The notes under the pieces: generated by a model
What the model was told of the DNA's origin: nothing
The model's database searches: none
Seen by the model: the letters and a program-made list of their open reading frames with translations, nothing else
Source of the DNA: Porites lobata
Lineage: Eukaryota > Cnidaria > Anthozoa > Scleractinia > Poritidae
Length of the DNA stretch: 64,000 bases
Direction: 5' to 3'
Assembly: GCA_942486035.1 (NCBI GenBank)
Contig: CALNXK010000033.1
Coordinates: 976,501-1,040,500, forward strand
Position numbers and translations under genes: made by a program
Shown: piece by piece, positions 45,301 through 48,961 of the stretch
Layout of the letters: each line of letters begins with the position of its first letter
Position numbering within the stretch: position 1 is the stretch's first letter

Positions 45301-46415
45301 TGTAATTTTTTTCACAAGATGTCAAACACGATATTTGACACGCATTTTGAAATAGCAGAATTTTGTGTCACAAACATAATATATCTTAACACTTTACCAG
45401 TAACAAAATCAATTTTCTTAACTGTAAATAATAGAGATTTGAACAAGCTTTTCGTTAATTTGGCGCGCGCGGCTAGCCACCTAAATCAATTCGAAAAATA
45501 TTTTTGCATAATAAATGAAATTTGGTGTAGATTTCATTCACCTGTCTCGAATCTCGTTTTCACAATAAAAGACTAAACACTTCAGTGAATTTGAGGAAAG
45601 AAATTTAATGTAAGAAGTAATCGCATTCAGTTTGTTGTGTTGGAAATTACGTTGCCTTACGAAGTAGAATAAATCAGAAATTGTTTGTTTGAAAATTATG
45701 AAGCTTTGTGCTATACACTTTTCACCTAGCGAAGACTTCATTGAGCCGTATCCGTTTACAATTTTTCTACGGCTTCTGATATATTTTCCTTTCGCTTCTT
45801 CCAACAAAATAGATTATGTCTGGAGAACAGCTATTTGCAAAGATAAGATGTTCGCTGTAATCTCGACAGAAATAAATAATGCATTAAAGAGATCGAGGAA
45901 CATCGACTAAGAACTTAATTGTCCCTTCAATAAACTACCCTGCGCTGATGCGAATCTTGTTTCTTGATCGTCCGAAATGTTTTACGGCTTATAACTAATA
46001 TTTCTTCACGTTTCTTCATTTTAATTTCTATCACAATTAAAGGGAAAGTATTTTTCAAACACATTTAAGCCAAACCCGTGCAACAACAGCTTCGTAAGAT
46101 ATTTAGACCGCTGGTACAAGGGGATTTGCTTTGCTACCATTAGCCTGTTTGTTGTCATTGTTGTCAAATAGACCGAAGATTACAAGAAACCTAAAAAAGG
46201 AAGTTTATCGAATATAGCAACACAGACGAGAGTTTTAAACTCACCATCCATCCCAGACAATTCAATCCAAAGTTGATAGGAATCCCTCCATCCCTGGCGT
46301 CGAAATTTATGAGCGATCCTGTCTTGTTGTCGAGTTTTGAGTCGAAGCATCGTGGAATACGGTGAGAATTATTGGTCGGAGATACATCGGTAGCGGCTGT
46401 GTAGAGACTAGTCAT
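1..46415 (-). CDS. TMEM63: TMEM63/OSCA-family channel gene (16 exons seen, 3' end off window)
   Basis: Multi-pass membrane protein of the TMEM63/OSCA family, known as mechanically or osmotically gated cation channels. Coding exons, all minus strand: 46245-46415, 44227-44309, 43814-43904, 42440-42617, 41297-41528, 39343-39672, 8914-9167, 7388-7526, 6818-6904, 5964-6026, 5022-5184, 4526-4631, 3325-3501, 861-970, 455-505, 1-52. Every intron is GT-AG and every junction keeps frame, giving 762 codons without a stop; vertebrate members are about 800 residues. Family landmarks in order are the N-terminal GGIP segment, WDYGRLAL, the LPVNYSG end of an early helix, the cytosolic RRM-like region, the WEHLS segment, the LLWSF...EAHWTR helix, CVFLPNNGAFFVNY, the YAWML...YCITCP helix and KHLTDRYNLYF. 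The start is the first ATG before the conserved N-terminus. Intron 6 hosts five GPCR genes. The assignment is from recognised family motifs, not a search; which vertebrate paralogue it matches is not resolved. Confidence 0.93.
455..505 (-). CDS. TMEM63: TMEM63 exon 15
   Basis: 17-codon exon, acceptor TTTTTTGCAG, donor GTAAGT. Codes QPPSTDAELNGADIYIP, a plausible start of the cytosolic C-terminal tail. Identified by strong splice sites and matching phase rather than by conservation. Confidence 0.7.
861..970 (-). CDS. TMEM63: TMEM63 exon 14 (last membrane helix)
   Basis: Two bases complete a Gly codon, then IDDPQTMFALVVVIITIVLFV and LRACFGMFKRFGPHK. Matches the last helix and the following HVCFG-like tail of the family. 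Phase 0 donor GTAGGC. Confidence 0.88.
1325..1404. repeat. 49-bp tandem duplication
   Basis: The string ATAAACCGAGTTTGTGCG begins at 1325 and again at 1374, and the following ACTGAAATTAAAT also repeats. Two near-identical copies in the intron; no function apparent. Confidence 0.85.
2496..2802. mobile_element. Non-autonomous inverted-repeat element rich in GGGGCTTAT
   Basis: The ends are inverted copies of a CGAAAATAAGCCCC motif. The motif GGGGCTTAT recurs inside at least five times, mostly in the same orientation. No coding capacity. Probably a MITE; the superfamily is not determined. Confidence 0.7.
3325..3501 (-). CDS. TMEM63: TMEM63 exon 13
   Basis: Acceptor CTTCTCAG, donor GTAAGT, phase 1 both sides. 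Codes LLYLALKHLTDRYNLYFNY, then a loop and a helix ending FYAVIRLG, again strongly family-like. Confidence 0.94.
3823..4157. mobile_element. MITE with about 50-bp terminal inverted repeats
   Basis: The left end (AAAACGGGCAACA...CAACTTGTCTTGCAACATTGC) is matched by the inverted right end (TGTTGCCCGTTTTACCG). The middle holds a GC-rich palindromic block around 3950-4020 with GCGAGCC/GGCTCGC motifs, probably a second element nested in the first. Confidence 0.75.
4526..4631 (-). CDS. TMEM63: TMEM63 exon 12
   Basis: Phase 0 start after TTAACAG, phase 1 end at GTAAGT. Codes EFAYGQQYAWMLVIFSVMVV and YCITCPLVTPFG, matching the family's late helix with its ITCP signature. Confidence 0.94.
4768..4953. 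mobile_element. Short MITE (GAAAACAGCTGACATTTCGCG ends)
   Basis: GAAAACAGCTGACATTTCGCG at the left is matched by CGCGAAATGTCGGCTGTTTTC at the right, with ACGT-rich palindromes (TGACG/CGTCA) inside. Lies in intron 11 of TMEM63, outside all exons. Confidence 0.75.
5022..5184 (-). CDS. TMEM63: TMEM63 exon 11
   Basis: Codes CVFLPNNGAFFVNYLITSA, the most diagnostic TMEM63 motif in the window, then LIGTALELCRFPEL and a basic segment ending RLARK. Phase 0 donor GTAAGA. Confidence 0.95.
5964..6026 (-). CDS. TMEM63: TMEM63 exon 10
   Basis: 63-nt exon, acceptor TCTTGTAG, donor GTAAGT, codes SADALFHLTLGGKMPEFQSRLA. It joins in frame to CVFLPNNG in exon 11. Moderately conserved in the family, so content is weaker than phase as evidence. 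Confidence 0.8.
6240..6735. repeat. 157-bp tandem repeat, about three copies, each with CCAAT boxes
   Basis: ACTTCTGATTGG occurs at 6366, 6523 and 6680, an exact 157-bp spacing. GAAGAAAATTCACGTACTG also recurs at that period. Each copy carries ATTGG and CCAATCAC motifs on opposite strands plus E-box-like CACGTG or CACGTA sites. It lies in TMEM63 intron 9; the copies are diverged (about 75-85 percent by eye). Confidence 0.85.
6818..6904 (-). CDS. TMEM63: TMEM63 exon 9
   Basis: Acceptor CGCACAG, donor GTAACT. Codes RSKLEHSVMVKTY then a helix ending LILPSLALT, matching the family's PSLGL helix. The reading frame differs from the longest open frame here and was fixed by the flanking exon phases. 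Confidence 0.92.
7127..7211. mobile_element. Small palindromic MITE (CCACC..CCTCCCCTAA)
   Basis: About 85 bp with ends CCGACCCCTCCCCTAACCCAA and an inverted TTGACTTAGGAGAGGGGTAGG around a ACTTAGGGC/GAGAAGTAAG core. A second copy of the same family lies at 41676-41762, so it is dispersed. Confidence 0.75.
7388..7526 (-). CDS. TMEM63: TMEM63 exon 8
   Basis: Phase 1 in, phase 2 out. Codes NPFLTQFLPTILLWSFAAMLP and SSYFEAHWTR, one of the best conserved helices in the family, part of the pore region in known structures. Confidence 0.95.
8056..8485. mobile_element. TIR element (GAGAAGT..ACGTCACGTTAC..TTTCTGGA ends)
   Basis: About 45-bp imperfect inverted repeats: ACGTCACGTTACTATGGTAG on the left and CTACCATGGTAACGTGACGT on the right. 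The interior shares AGCAATAGGTTTAGATT and GCACGTGCATCAC with the 3' flanks of the GPCR genes (for example 13878-13920), so those flanks appear to contain remnants of the same family. Confidence 0.8.
8689..8762. repeat. Hairpin repeat with GTCACGCGTT / AACGCGTGAC arms
   Basis: CATTCTTAGGGTTTGGTCACGC is followed by an inverted GCGTGACGAAACCCTAGAACG. A related hairpin lies at 41585-41655, so this is a small dispersed repeat. Confidence 0.7.
8789..8880. mobile_element. Short MITE (AAACAGCCATCTCC ends)
   Basis: AAACAGCCATCTCC near 8797 is inverted as GGAGATATGGCTGTTT near 8865, about 90 bp in all. It ends 34 bp short of the donor side of TMEM63 exon 7 and does not enter the exon. Confidence 0.65.
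8914..9167 (-). CDS. TMEM63: TMEM63 exon 7 (downstream of the giant intron)
   Basis: Its first base G completes AGG (Arg) with exon 6, then CLKDFN follows, the residues expected right after the AFVTF segment in this family. Also codes the WNVKVAPLSGNIIWEHLS block and the LFIFVLFLTTP helix. The match of both phase and content shows that exons 6 and 7 are consecutive. Confidence 0.93.
9168..9762. other. Distal end of the giant TMEM63 intron, no gene
   Basis: Before the GPCR array begins there is about 600 bp with no ORF of note and no clear exon. It has repeated CGTTCACA/TTCACACGGAAC motifs near 9240-9330 that look like an old transposon end. Confidence 0.5.
9763..9848. mobile_element. 86-bp palindromic MITE with 9-bp target duplication (MULE-like)
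   Basis: TACCCTGCGAGCAGAGGCCC is mirrored exactly by the right end GGGCCTCTGCTCGCAGGGTA. AACGATCCA flanks it on both sides (9754-9762 and 9849-9857). A 9-bp duplication is typical of Mutator-like elements. Related ends (GCGAGCAGAT..ATCTGCTCGC) occur in the GPCR units near 15550-15788. Confidence 0.85.
10659..11231. repeat. Three-arm inverted/direct repeat (fold-back structure)
   Basis: Arm A 10663-10837, inverted arm B 10912-11083, then direct arm C 11089-11230. All run from GGTAGCCCAAGCT to CTCTCCT (B reversed). A and B are separated by 74 bp, B and C by about 5 bp, so B can pair with either. Arm C lacks an internal block around the GAAACGATAGG motif. Absent from units 2-5 at the same point, so it is an insertion private to unit 1. 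Confidence 0.88.
12866..12890 (+). promoter_or_regulatory. Possible TATA box for GPCR copy 1 (diverged promoter)
   Basis: CTCTATAAATCG sits about 37 bp before the ATG. The upstream GTGGTTTATAAG motif present in copies 2-5 is missing here: a block of roughly 34 bp between TTCCCAC and the AAAGGT segment is deleted. Function inferred only from motif and position. Confidence 0.35.
12911..13807 (+). CDS. Class A (rhodopsin-like) GPCR, copy 1
   Basis: 298-residue seven-helix receptor, intronless, in the plasma membrane by family. Visible landmarks: short N-terminus with two N-glycosylation sequons (N2, N9), GN at 37-38 in TM1, SLAFSD at 61-66 in TM2, DRV at 117-119 ending TM3 and followed by ALHYHMRY, W145 in TM4, CYFP at 233-236 in TM6, and NPFLY at 269-273 in TM7 followed by helix 8. 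There is no Cys at position 3.25 (Tyr93) and the second extracellular loop is very short, as in melanocortin and related (MECA) receptors. No Asp at 3.32, so not a canonical amine receptor. The ATG is preceded by GAGAGACATC, conserved among copies. Ligand unknown. Nested antisense in TMEM63 intron 6. Confidence 0.93.
   Translation: MNLSDNGRNRSDHSRTETIVIINSVLNAPLILVSIVGNALVLLAIFRTPSIQSTSMIMLTSLAFSDLLVGLLAQPLFIADEITSLTTQNPILYRLSAMIGFFVAGVSLGTITAISVDRVLALHYHMRYAIIVTNTRVKYTVGAIWLVMFLSLGFYLWDKYVFHLMAGIFSAVCIIICTASYAKIYRIVRVHQQQINIQHNAVENENDGNKMQLSRVKKRAMSTFIFYICMLLCYFPGFVLLTLFGTLHVAWKPEWTFSSTLTFMNSAINPFLYCWRLRELREAIVKTTKQLFHRPNEN
13830..14100. repeat. Transposon-derived 3' flank of GPCR copy 1
   Basis: AGCAATAGGTTTAGATT, GCACGTGCATCACGC and the following block match the interior of the element at 8056-8485. 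The same block follows every GPCR copy (19640-19850, 25615-25850, 32140-32370, 36725-36960). The mRNA 3' end of each receptor may therefore lie in old transposon sequence. Confidence 0.65.
14117..14220. mobile_element. MITE with TTTTAGCGCAACACAG ends, unit 1
   Basis: 16-bp perfect inverted ends enclose repeats of TGTTGCAACA/TGTTGGAACA. About 104 bp. Same position as copies in units 2 and 3, absent from units 4 and 5. Confidence 0.85.
15000..15275. repeat. 106-bp minisatellite, unit 1 copies
   Basis: The phrase GGTTCTAACTTTTGAGTCTG and the ATTCAAATGAAAGCTACTGA segment recur about every 110 bp, roughly two full copies and a diverged third. Same repeat family as at 37550-37855 and 63190-63660. 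Confidence 0.8.
16202..16689. mobile_element. 488-bp hAT-type MITE, unit 1
   Basis: TAGTGGTGTGCCGATCATCGA at the left and TCGATGATAAAATCTCAGCC...CATCACTA at the right, with repeated ATCGATTATAATCGAT motifs inside. Flanked by an exact 8-bp duplication GTTTTAAA, the hAT signature. No ORF. Confidence 0.9.
18640..18647 (+). promoter_or_regulatory. Candidate TATA box, GPCR copy 2
   Basis: GTGGTTTATAAG lies 60-67 bp before the ATG in a block (CACCATATCACGAGTGG...) conserved in copies 2-5. A second TATA-like site seen in copies 4-5 (GTGTATAAATC) is TATACAAATC here. Confidence 0.4.
18707..19603 (+). CDS. Class A (rhodopsin-like) GPCR, copy 2
   Basis: Intact 298-residue receptor, same motifs and positions as copy 1 (GN in TM1, D66, DRV 117-119, W145, CYFP, NPFLY). 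The start is the ATG at 18707, aligned with the other copies; an upstream non-ATG extension of the frame is ignored. Differs from copy 3 at nine residues, all from replacement changes. Oddities: Cys157 in the short second extracellular loop, where the other copies have Trp, and Gln at 279 where the others have Glu. Glycosylation sequons at N2 and N9. Ligand unknown. Confidence 0.93.
   Translation: MNLSDKGRNNSDHSRTEIIVITNSVLNAPLIIISIVGNALVLLAIFRTPSIHSTSMIMLASLAFSDLLVGLLAQPLFIADEITSLTTQNPILYRLSAMIGFFVVGVSIGTITAISVDRVLALHYHMRYAIIVTNTRVKYTVGAIWLVMFLSLGFYLCDKYVFHLIAGVFSAVCIIICTVSYAKIYRIVRVHQQQINIQHNAVENENDGNKMQLSRVKKSAMSTFVFYICMLLCYFPGFVLLTLFGTLHVAWKPEWTFSSTLTFMNSAINPFLYCWRLRQLREAIVKTTKQLFHRPNEN
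19900..20014. mobile_element. MITE with TTTTAGCGCAACACAG ends, unit 2
   Basis: Same element as at 14117; one extra 11-bp TGTTGCAACAA repeat inside makes it longer. Confidence 0.85.
20683..20966. mobile_element. Fold-back insertion private to unit 2
   Basis: Inserted within TATTATAT..CTGATTTTGAAG, which is continuous in units 1 and 3. Contains a large hairpin: AATATATCAAACAT...GTGTTTCATCACCAGATGAAACACC is mirrored about 110 bp later by GGTGTTTCATCTGGTGATGA...ATGTTTGATATTT. The open frame through it is a by-product of the repeat. Confidence 0.82.
21120..21365. repeat. 106-bp minisatellite, unit 2 copies
   Basis: About two and a half diverged copies marked by CATTCAAATGAAAGCTACTG and ACAAGGTGGTTCTAAC. 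Confidence 0.78.
22194..22680. mobile_element. hAT-type MITE, unit 2
   Basis: Same element and site as in unit 1. The left flank is GTTTTAAA, the right flank GTTTTGAA, one mismatch since insertion. Confidence 0.9.
24599..24606 (+). promoter_or_regulatory. Candidate TATA box, GPCR copy 3
   Basis: GTGGTTTATAAG, 60-67 bp before the ATG, in the same conserved block as copy 2. Confidence 0.4.
24666..25562 (+). CDS. Class A (rhodopsin-like) GPCR, copy 3
   Basis: Intact 298-residue receptor with all landmarks of copy 1. Compared with copy 2 it has Thr18, Val60, Phe152, Trp157, Met165, Leu194, Pro262, Glu279 and Pro294. Proline at 262 falls at the start of TM7 (LPFMNSAINP), where the others have Thr; this could alter helix packing. 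The TM3 Cys is absent as in the other copies. Ligand unknown. Confidence 0.93.
   Translation: MNLSDKGRNNSDHSRTETIVITNSVLNAPLIIISIVGNALVLLAIFRTPSIHSTSMIMLVSLAFSDLLVGLLAQPLFIADEITSLTTQNPILYRLSAMIGFFVVGVSIGTITAISVDRVLALHYHMRYAIIVTNTRVKYTVGAIWLVMFLSFGFYLWDKYVFHLMAGVFSAVCIIICTVSYAKIYRIVRVHQQLINIQHNAVENENDGNKMQLSRVKKSAMSTFVFYICMLLCYFPGFVLLTLFGTLHVAWKPEWTFSSTLPFMNSAINPFLYCWRLRELREAIVKTTKQLFHPPNEN
25873..25976. mobile_element. MITE with TTTTAGCGCAACACAG ends, unit 3
   Basis: Same element and position as in units 1 and 2. Confidence 0.85.
26740..26985. repeat. 106-bp minisatellite, unit 3 copies
   Basis: About two and a half copies with the same marker phrases as in unit 2. Confidence 0.78.
27276..27494. 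mobile_element. 219-bp insertion private to unit 3, 7-bp target duplication
   Basis: Starts CCCGGGGGGGTACTGCC and contains GGGCTATATAGGTATGTGCC, a sequence I recognise as a widespread anthozoan repeat. ATTTGTT flanks both sides (27269-27275 and 27495-27501). Unit 2 shows the uninterrupted site. Confidence 0.85.
28033..28519. mobile_element. hAT-type MITE, unit 3
   Basis: Same element and GTTTTAAA-flanked site as in unit 1. Confidence 0.9.
30159..30825. mobile_element. 667-bp non-autonomous hAT element in unit 4
   Basis: 14-bp perfect ends CATAGGCGTACGGG / CCCGTACGCCTATG, exact 8-bp target duplication ATGATACA (30151-30158 and 30826-30833), and sub-terminal TTTTGGGCA repeats. Units 2 and 3 show the empty site. 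Open frames inside show no recognised transposase. Confidence 0.93.
31130..31137 (+). promoter_or_regulatory. Candidate TATA box, GPCR copy 4
   Basis: GTGGTTTATAAG 60-67 bp before the ATG; a second TATA-like GTGTATAAAT follows about 35 bp before the ATG. Confidence 0.4.
31197..32093 (+). CDS. Class A (rhodopsin-like) GPCR, copy 4 (most diverged)
   Basis: Intact 298-residue receptor with conserved GN, D66, DRV, W145, NPFLY. It has the most private substitutions: a changed N-terminus (MNFRDNERNSSDNSGAK, losing the N2 sequon but keeping N9), Thr113 in place of Ala before DRV, AVFLC in TM4, WNKHVFY in the second extracellular loop, ENKNAESKMH in the third intracellular loop, CILLCYFPVF in TM6 and HVAWKPEWR in the last loop. 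The changes fall mainly on the outer face and the third intracellular loop. Start aligned with the other copies. Ligand unknown. Confidence 0.93.
   Translation: MNFRDNERNSSDNSGAKTIVIINSVLNAPLILISIVGNALVLLAIFRTPSIHSTSMIMLTSLAFSDLLVGLLAQPLFIADEITRLTTQNPILYRLSAMIGFFVTGVSLGTITTISVDRVLALHYHMRYAIIVTNTRVKYTVGAIWLAVFLCLGFYLWNKHVFYLMAGVFSAVCIIICTASYAKIYRIVRVHQQLINIQHNAVENKNAESKMHLSRVKKSAMSTFVLYICILLCYFPVFVLMTLFGTSHVAWKPEWRFSSTLTFMNSAINPFLYCWRLRELREAIVKTTKQLFHPPNEN
32688..32860 (-). pseudogene. LINE reverse-transcriptase fragment (CR1/L2-like)
   Basis: An open minus-strand frame codes GRLDYCNSLLYGLP and INKLQRDQNTVARLI, the conserved C-terminal end of a non-LTR reverse transcriptase. Fragment only, no ends seen. 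Shorter remnants with an internal deletion are in unit 1 (15620-15710) and unit 5 (38220-38310). Confidence 0.88.
33354..33831. mobile_element. hAT-type MITE, unit 4
   Basis: Same element and GTTTTAAA-flanked site as in units 1-3, slightly shortened internally. Confidence 0.9.
34799..34925. mobile_element. 127-bp MITE private to unit 5
   Basis: Left GTTGTAGTTAA..GGTAATTTTT and right AAAAATTACC..TTAACTACAAC are inverted copies. ATAT flanks each side. Inserted in the ACATATACA site that is intact in units 2-4. Confidence 0.85.
35714..35752 (+). promoter_or_regulatory. Candidate promoter with two TATA-like sites, GPCR copy 5
   Basis: TTTATAAG at 35714-35721 and GTATAAAT at 35745-35752, about 60 and 30 bp before the ATG. 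Only the first is shared by copies 2-5; only the second by copies 1, 4 and 5. Which, if either, is used cannot be told from sequence. Confidence 0.4.
35781..36677 (+). CDS. Class A (rhodopsin-like) GPCR, copy 5
   Basis: Intact 298-residue receptor with all landmarks of copy 1: GN, D66, DRV, W145, NPFLY. It shares the copy 1 state at several sites where copies 2-3 differ (IIN at 21-23, SLGT at 107-110, IFYIC in TM6). Private changes: LWEKY in the second extracellular loop, LFCYFPAF in TM6, HVTWNREW in the third extracellular loop. Sequons at N2 and N9. It lies in the unit with the fewest transposon insertions and may retain the most ancestral arrangement. Ligand unknown. Confidence 0.93.
   Translation: MNFSDNGRNRSDHSRVETIVIINSVLNAPLILISIVGNALVLLAIFRTPSIHSTSMIMLTSLAFSDLLVGLLAQPLFIADEITSLTTQNPILYRLSAMIGFFVTGVSLGTITAISVDRVLALHYHMRYAIIVTNTRVKYTVGAIWLVMFLSLGFYLWEKYVFHLMAGLFSAVCIIICTVSYAKIYRIVRVHQQQINIQHNAVENENAGNKMQLSRVKKSAMSTFIFYICMLFCYFPAFVLLTLFGTLHVTWNREWTFSSTLTFMNSAINPFLYCWRLRELREAIVKTTKQLFHPPNEN
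37480..37855. repeat. 106-bp minisatellite array, unit 5
   Basis: ACAAGGTGGTTCTAAC recurs at about 37574, 37680 and 37786, exactly 106 bp apart, with near-identical copies: the cleanest array inside the GPCR units. An open frame across two copies is a by-product. Confidence 0.92.
38813..38822. other. Empty site of the hAT MITE in unit 5
   Basis: GAGGTTTTATTAAGACCTCATTTATAG is continuous here, where units 1-4 read GAGGTTTTAAA, 480 bp of MITE, then GTTTTAAAAGA. This supports insertion after unit 5 separated from the others. Confidence 0.8.
39343..39672 (-). CDS. TMEM63: TMEM63 exon 6 (large cytosolic domain; upstream of the giant intron)
   Basis: The acceptor TTGTAG at 39673-39674 joins HF to C-EVYGEAQVLEVQLAYNF in frame. 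Codes the rest of the cytosolic RRM-like region: an amphipathic helix, a cysteine pair in CQCC, an acidic EEEED run, then LGMAFVTF. It ends phase 2 (AG) at GTGAGA; the partner acceptor is 30 kb away at 9168. Confidence 0.92.
39744..40220. other. TMEM63 intron 5, part without a gene
   Basis: No exon seen. A poly-G run lies near 40131-40142. Confidence 0.5.
40224..40397. mobile_element. hAT-like MITE with GCGGATCCAGG end
   Basis: GCGGATCCAGGGGAGGGGC at the left and GGTCTGGATCCG at the right, with TTATTTTTAGACCAAACTGA inside. A related copy lies at 56459-56613. Confidence 0.7.
40626..41117. mobile_element. 492-bp hAT-like element, 8-bp target duplication
   Basis: Ends (CA)GGGTTAGCAAATT and AATTTGCGAACCCTG are inverted, and GGAATGCA lies on both sides (40618-40625 and 41118-41125). 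The interior repeats TTTGGAGTCA and TTTGTTACCGAAAATTT. No transposase frame. In TMEM63 intron 5. Confidence 0.82.
41297..41528 (-). CDS. TMEM63: TMEM63 exon 5
   Basis: Starts with two bases completing a Glu codon, ends phase 2 at GTAAGG. Codes SFGATTVSNLKPTSSIFWLH, a hydrophobic helix, and the first strand of the cytosolic RRM-like fold (RTIMITNIPKSVTADLIKQHF). Confidence 0.93.
41585..41655. repeat. Hairpin repeat with GTCACGCGTT arms, second copy
   Basis: CATTCTTAGGGCTTCGTCACGC and an inverted CGCGTGACGAG; same family as 8689-8762. Confidence 0.7.
41676..41762. mobile_element. Small palindromic MITE, second copy
   Basis: CCCACCTACCCCTCCTCTAAG at the left and CTTAGGGGAGTTGTAGGTGG at the right; same family as 7127-7211. 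Confidence 0.75.
42030..42423. mobile_element. TIR element with GGGG-rich ends
   Basis: GGGGGGGGTAATCCGTATTTCAAGTGACAGGG at the left (written here in part: GTATTTCAAGTGACAGGG) is inverted as CCCCTGTAACTTGAAATCCG at the right. About 390 bp, hAT-like. It ends 17 bp before the donor of TMEM63 exon 4. Confidence 0.78.
42440..42617 (-). CDS. TMEM63: TMEM63 exon 4
   Basis: Phase 0 start (GLFSWILVF), phase 1 end. Codes the SDEHIRLKCGIDALQY segment and a hydrophobic helix ending GIILPVNYSGTN, matching the family's second helix and its LPVN-S-G end. Confidence 0.92.
43535..43715 (+). mobile_element. tRNA-derived SINE
   Basis: A pol III A-box (TGGCGCAGTGATGAG) is followed by a B-box-like GGATCAAATCCC, then a body with TTTTTCTCCGGGTACTC AGGTTTTCCCC, resembling a conserved domain of metazoan SINEs. 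It ends in AATTCCAATTCAA. Lies in TMEM63 intron 3, antisense to the host gene. Confidence 0.8.
43814..43904 (-). CDS. TMEM63: TMEM63 exon 3
   Basis: Starts with one base completing a Gly codon from exon 2 and ends phase 0 at a GTAAAG donor. Codes WTARFYGDIQ followed by an acidic loop ending PVEFPE; the FYG motif fits the family's first cytosolic loop. Confidence 0.8.
44227..44309 (-). CDS. TMEM63: TMEM63 exon 2
   Basis: Acceptor TTTTCAG, donor GTAGGA, ends in phase 2. It completes the first helix and codes VWDYGRLALIQ, a TMEM63 hallmark just after that helix. Too short to appear as a separate ORF. Confidence 0.88.
44310..46244. other. TMEM63 intron 1, no gene or clear repeat
   Basis: AT-rich 1.9-kb first intron. 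No exon, tandem repeat or inverted-repeat element stands out. Being the first intron it might hold regulatory sites, but none can be named. Confidence 0.5.
46245..46415 (-). CDS. TMEM63: TMEM63 exon 1 (start codon, N-terminus)
   Basis: 57 codons from ATG at 46415 to a GTGAGT donor, phase 0. The first 40 residues are hydrophilic with NxS/T sequons (NNS, NKT), as expected for the extracellular N-terminus. The RDGGIPINFGLNCLGWM stretch matches the start of the first membrane helix in the family. Confidence 0.88.
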
Positions 46416-47770
46416 TGTAAAATTTCTATGCCATAACAGGGAATCGAAAGCAAAGTAGCGAACAGGGTTTTAAATTTGAAATTCAGGTCGAGAAAGCAGC
46501 CACTTGATGTCAGCCATATTTGTGAAGACCCGCCTTTTATTGAGTTGTCTGCTGACCTCAGGGCAGCCTCAAAATAAATAAATGGGTATCCTGTGCCGGA
46601 AGTAAATCCAAAGCAAATAAGTACACGCGCGATTATGGCATGGCAACCGATCCTAGCCTGCCTAGCGTCCTATCATGTTCTATTTCCTTTGTTGTTCGCG
46701 TGGGAGTTACTTTCGAATTCCATTAAAACCCTGACTAAAGTTTGAAACTAGTCATACTCTTGACGACTGCAACCGTTCAAACAGATCAACTGTATATTCA
46801 ATTTAGTGGAAGTCATAAGAGGAAAGGTATAGCACCGTTGACATTCTCACTAAAAAGCACCATCTCAGGTTTCCTAAGTTAGTAAATTTGCAACTTTGTG
46901 CCTGTTAGCCTAATTGATTTGATTGATTTAGAGCTAGTAAGAACTCAGATTGGCGAGTTGACATCACAGAAGTTACTTTATACCTCCCAACTTCATCTGA
47001 GTCAAATGCATAAGATTTTCGTCCAGTGTCACGACCAGGATTTCCGAAAGCGTCCTGGTGGCTTCCGAAGATTTCCGACAACTCTTCGAACACTTCGGAA
47101 TGTTCCGACGACCTTGAACACTTTCGAAGCTATTTAAAAGACAGCCATTTTAGCGTGTTTTGATTTCGTTTCAGCAAATTCGTTCCTAAGGCTTTTTCCT
47201 TAGCAAAGGGAGCTCGTTTTGCATTGATTCAATAGAAGCCCCTACTACATCTCAAAACGGCAACAGATTTCTTCTGTCTCGTAGGTGCAAGAGGCCTCTG
47301 TATAAATTGTGTGACAGCCTTTCGTCTGTCAAGTAGCGCTGCGGGGTTAAGTTTTACAGGCCTCAAATGTCATGCATGCTATGAATTCAACACCACAAAA
47401 CGCAGTTTTATTCATGTTTGTCTTTTGATTGCTTTGTGAGGTCCTTTGTTTAGTATTCTTGTTTTTGGCTGTTTGGAATCAGACGATCGCAGCTGCCGGC
47501 GATTGCGGCATTGCTCGCTTGTAAACAGTTCTATTAAATAAAATTGAAGCTTTGCAAACAATGAAGTTGTACAGCGAAGCGATGTTATTTCAGTTTCGTC
47601 ATGTTTTGAGCCAACGTTTACTGCCTATGGGTTTTTTTTTTTCTGCGCAATAAACCCGACGAAAAGTGTCAGACGATATAATTCTTACATGCGTCTACAC
47701 TATTCAGCCGTAAATTCGTGATTGACAATCCCGACTTTTCCCCAGTCTGAAATAATTTAGGCAATGTCGA
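46416..47770. other. Upstream region of TMEM63, no gene
   Basis: No TATA box at a convincing distance from the ATG. TTCCGA/TCGGAA motifs cluster at 47038-47105 in a degenerate tandem pattern. No coding feature recognised. Confidence 0.5.
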
Positions 47771-47778
47771 AGCGATCA

Positions 47779-47857
47779 GCGTTTTGGGCATCCCCCACCG
47801 GGATGCCCAAAACGCTAGGAATATGGCAATGGGGATGCCCAAAACGCGGGGATGCCC
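47779..47857. repeat. Clustered hairpin (GCGTTTTGGGCATCCCC)
   Basis: GCGTTTTGGGCATCCCC faces its inverse across 3 bp (47779-47815), and another inverse copy follows at 47831-47847 with a partial one after it. Looks like the rearranged end of an inverted-repeat element. Confidence 0.8.
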
Positions 47858-47859
47858 AT

Positions 47860-48960
47860 ATCACTATGACAGCGCTCCATCTCGAAAACCAGGAAGATAT
47901 GCACGTGAATAAGACGAAATTTGAAAGAAACAATTCTCTAGAGTGTTATCACATGACCTGCATTGGGAAAACAAGGCCAAGTTGAAGCTAAAGAGGTCAA
48001 CCGGCCGTTCGCTCGCGAGACCCTGGGAACGAGGTAGTGTGCCCATGCCTTGACTTCCGCTTTCAAGCAAGTCGAAGTTGTTAGCATTCGCCTACGCCAG
48101 TCTCGATTTTGCAGAGGGCAAATACAAGGAAGGTTTTGTCCCTAGATGCTAATCGAAATCAAAGGTAAGAGATCAGAGTTTTCATGAAACACAACTAGCA
48201 AAATTGCCGAGTGCAGGGCACTCAAAGTCCGTTCGAACAGTACAGTCAGTACAATAACATTCATTATCATGAGATGAACGATACCACCAAACCTAAAACG
48301 AATACCGGACGAATACGAATTTGGCATCGCCAGTTCATATCCACCATCCAATTTGAATAAGCGATTGTATATGGCTGGCCTCAAAAGGTCCGCTCAAATG
48401 CCTTGTAATTGTTAAAAAAATACACGCAGTACATGGTCAGTTTCTCCGACCTCCTCAACATTGTGCAGATTTTAAAATTTTTATTTGGGATCCAAAACAC
48501 GGCAGACGCTCAAGGGGGCGCGTCTGGGGGCGCCCAGCAACAACATTTATTGACCAACTAGAGAATGACACCGGTCTTTCGAGGCAGGATCTTGCATCTG
48601 TCATGGCCAATAAACGGGAATGGGACAGACTTATAAAATCAGTGCGAGTGCGCCCGAAATAGATAGACTTTGATTTGATACAATTGTCTCACAGCCTTTC
48701 CAAAAAAATCCGCCATTTATGTACATCGATTGTTACAAGGAGTGTCTGTGATCCCTTCTCTGACAGCACAAACTCAAACACGGTATTTTCTCTAGGGAAT
48801 ACCCGGTTTGGAGGATTGTTGTCTCTAGCAGGATAATCATTCCCGTCGGCTGTGTTACGATCAAGTTGTCGGCAAAAACTTGTGACGAGGCATCAACTTT
48901 ACCTCACTTTACGCTCGGGTTTACGGCATTTAACCCATCACATGCCCGCGTGACGGAAAA
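47860..48960. other. Intergenic, no gene recognised
   Basis: Short open frames only, none with a recognisable domain or convincing splice sites. Confidence 0.45.
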
Positions 48961-48961
48961 C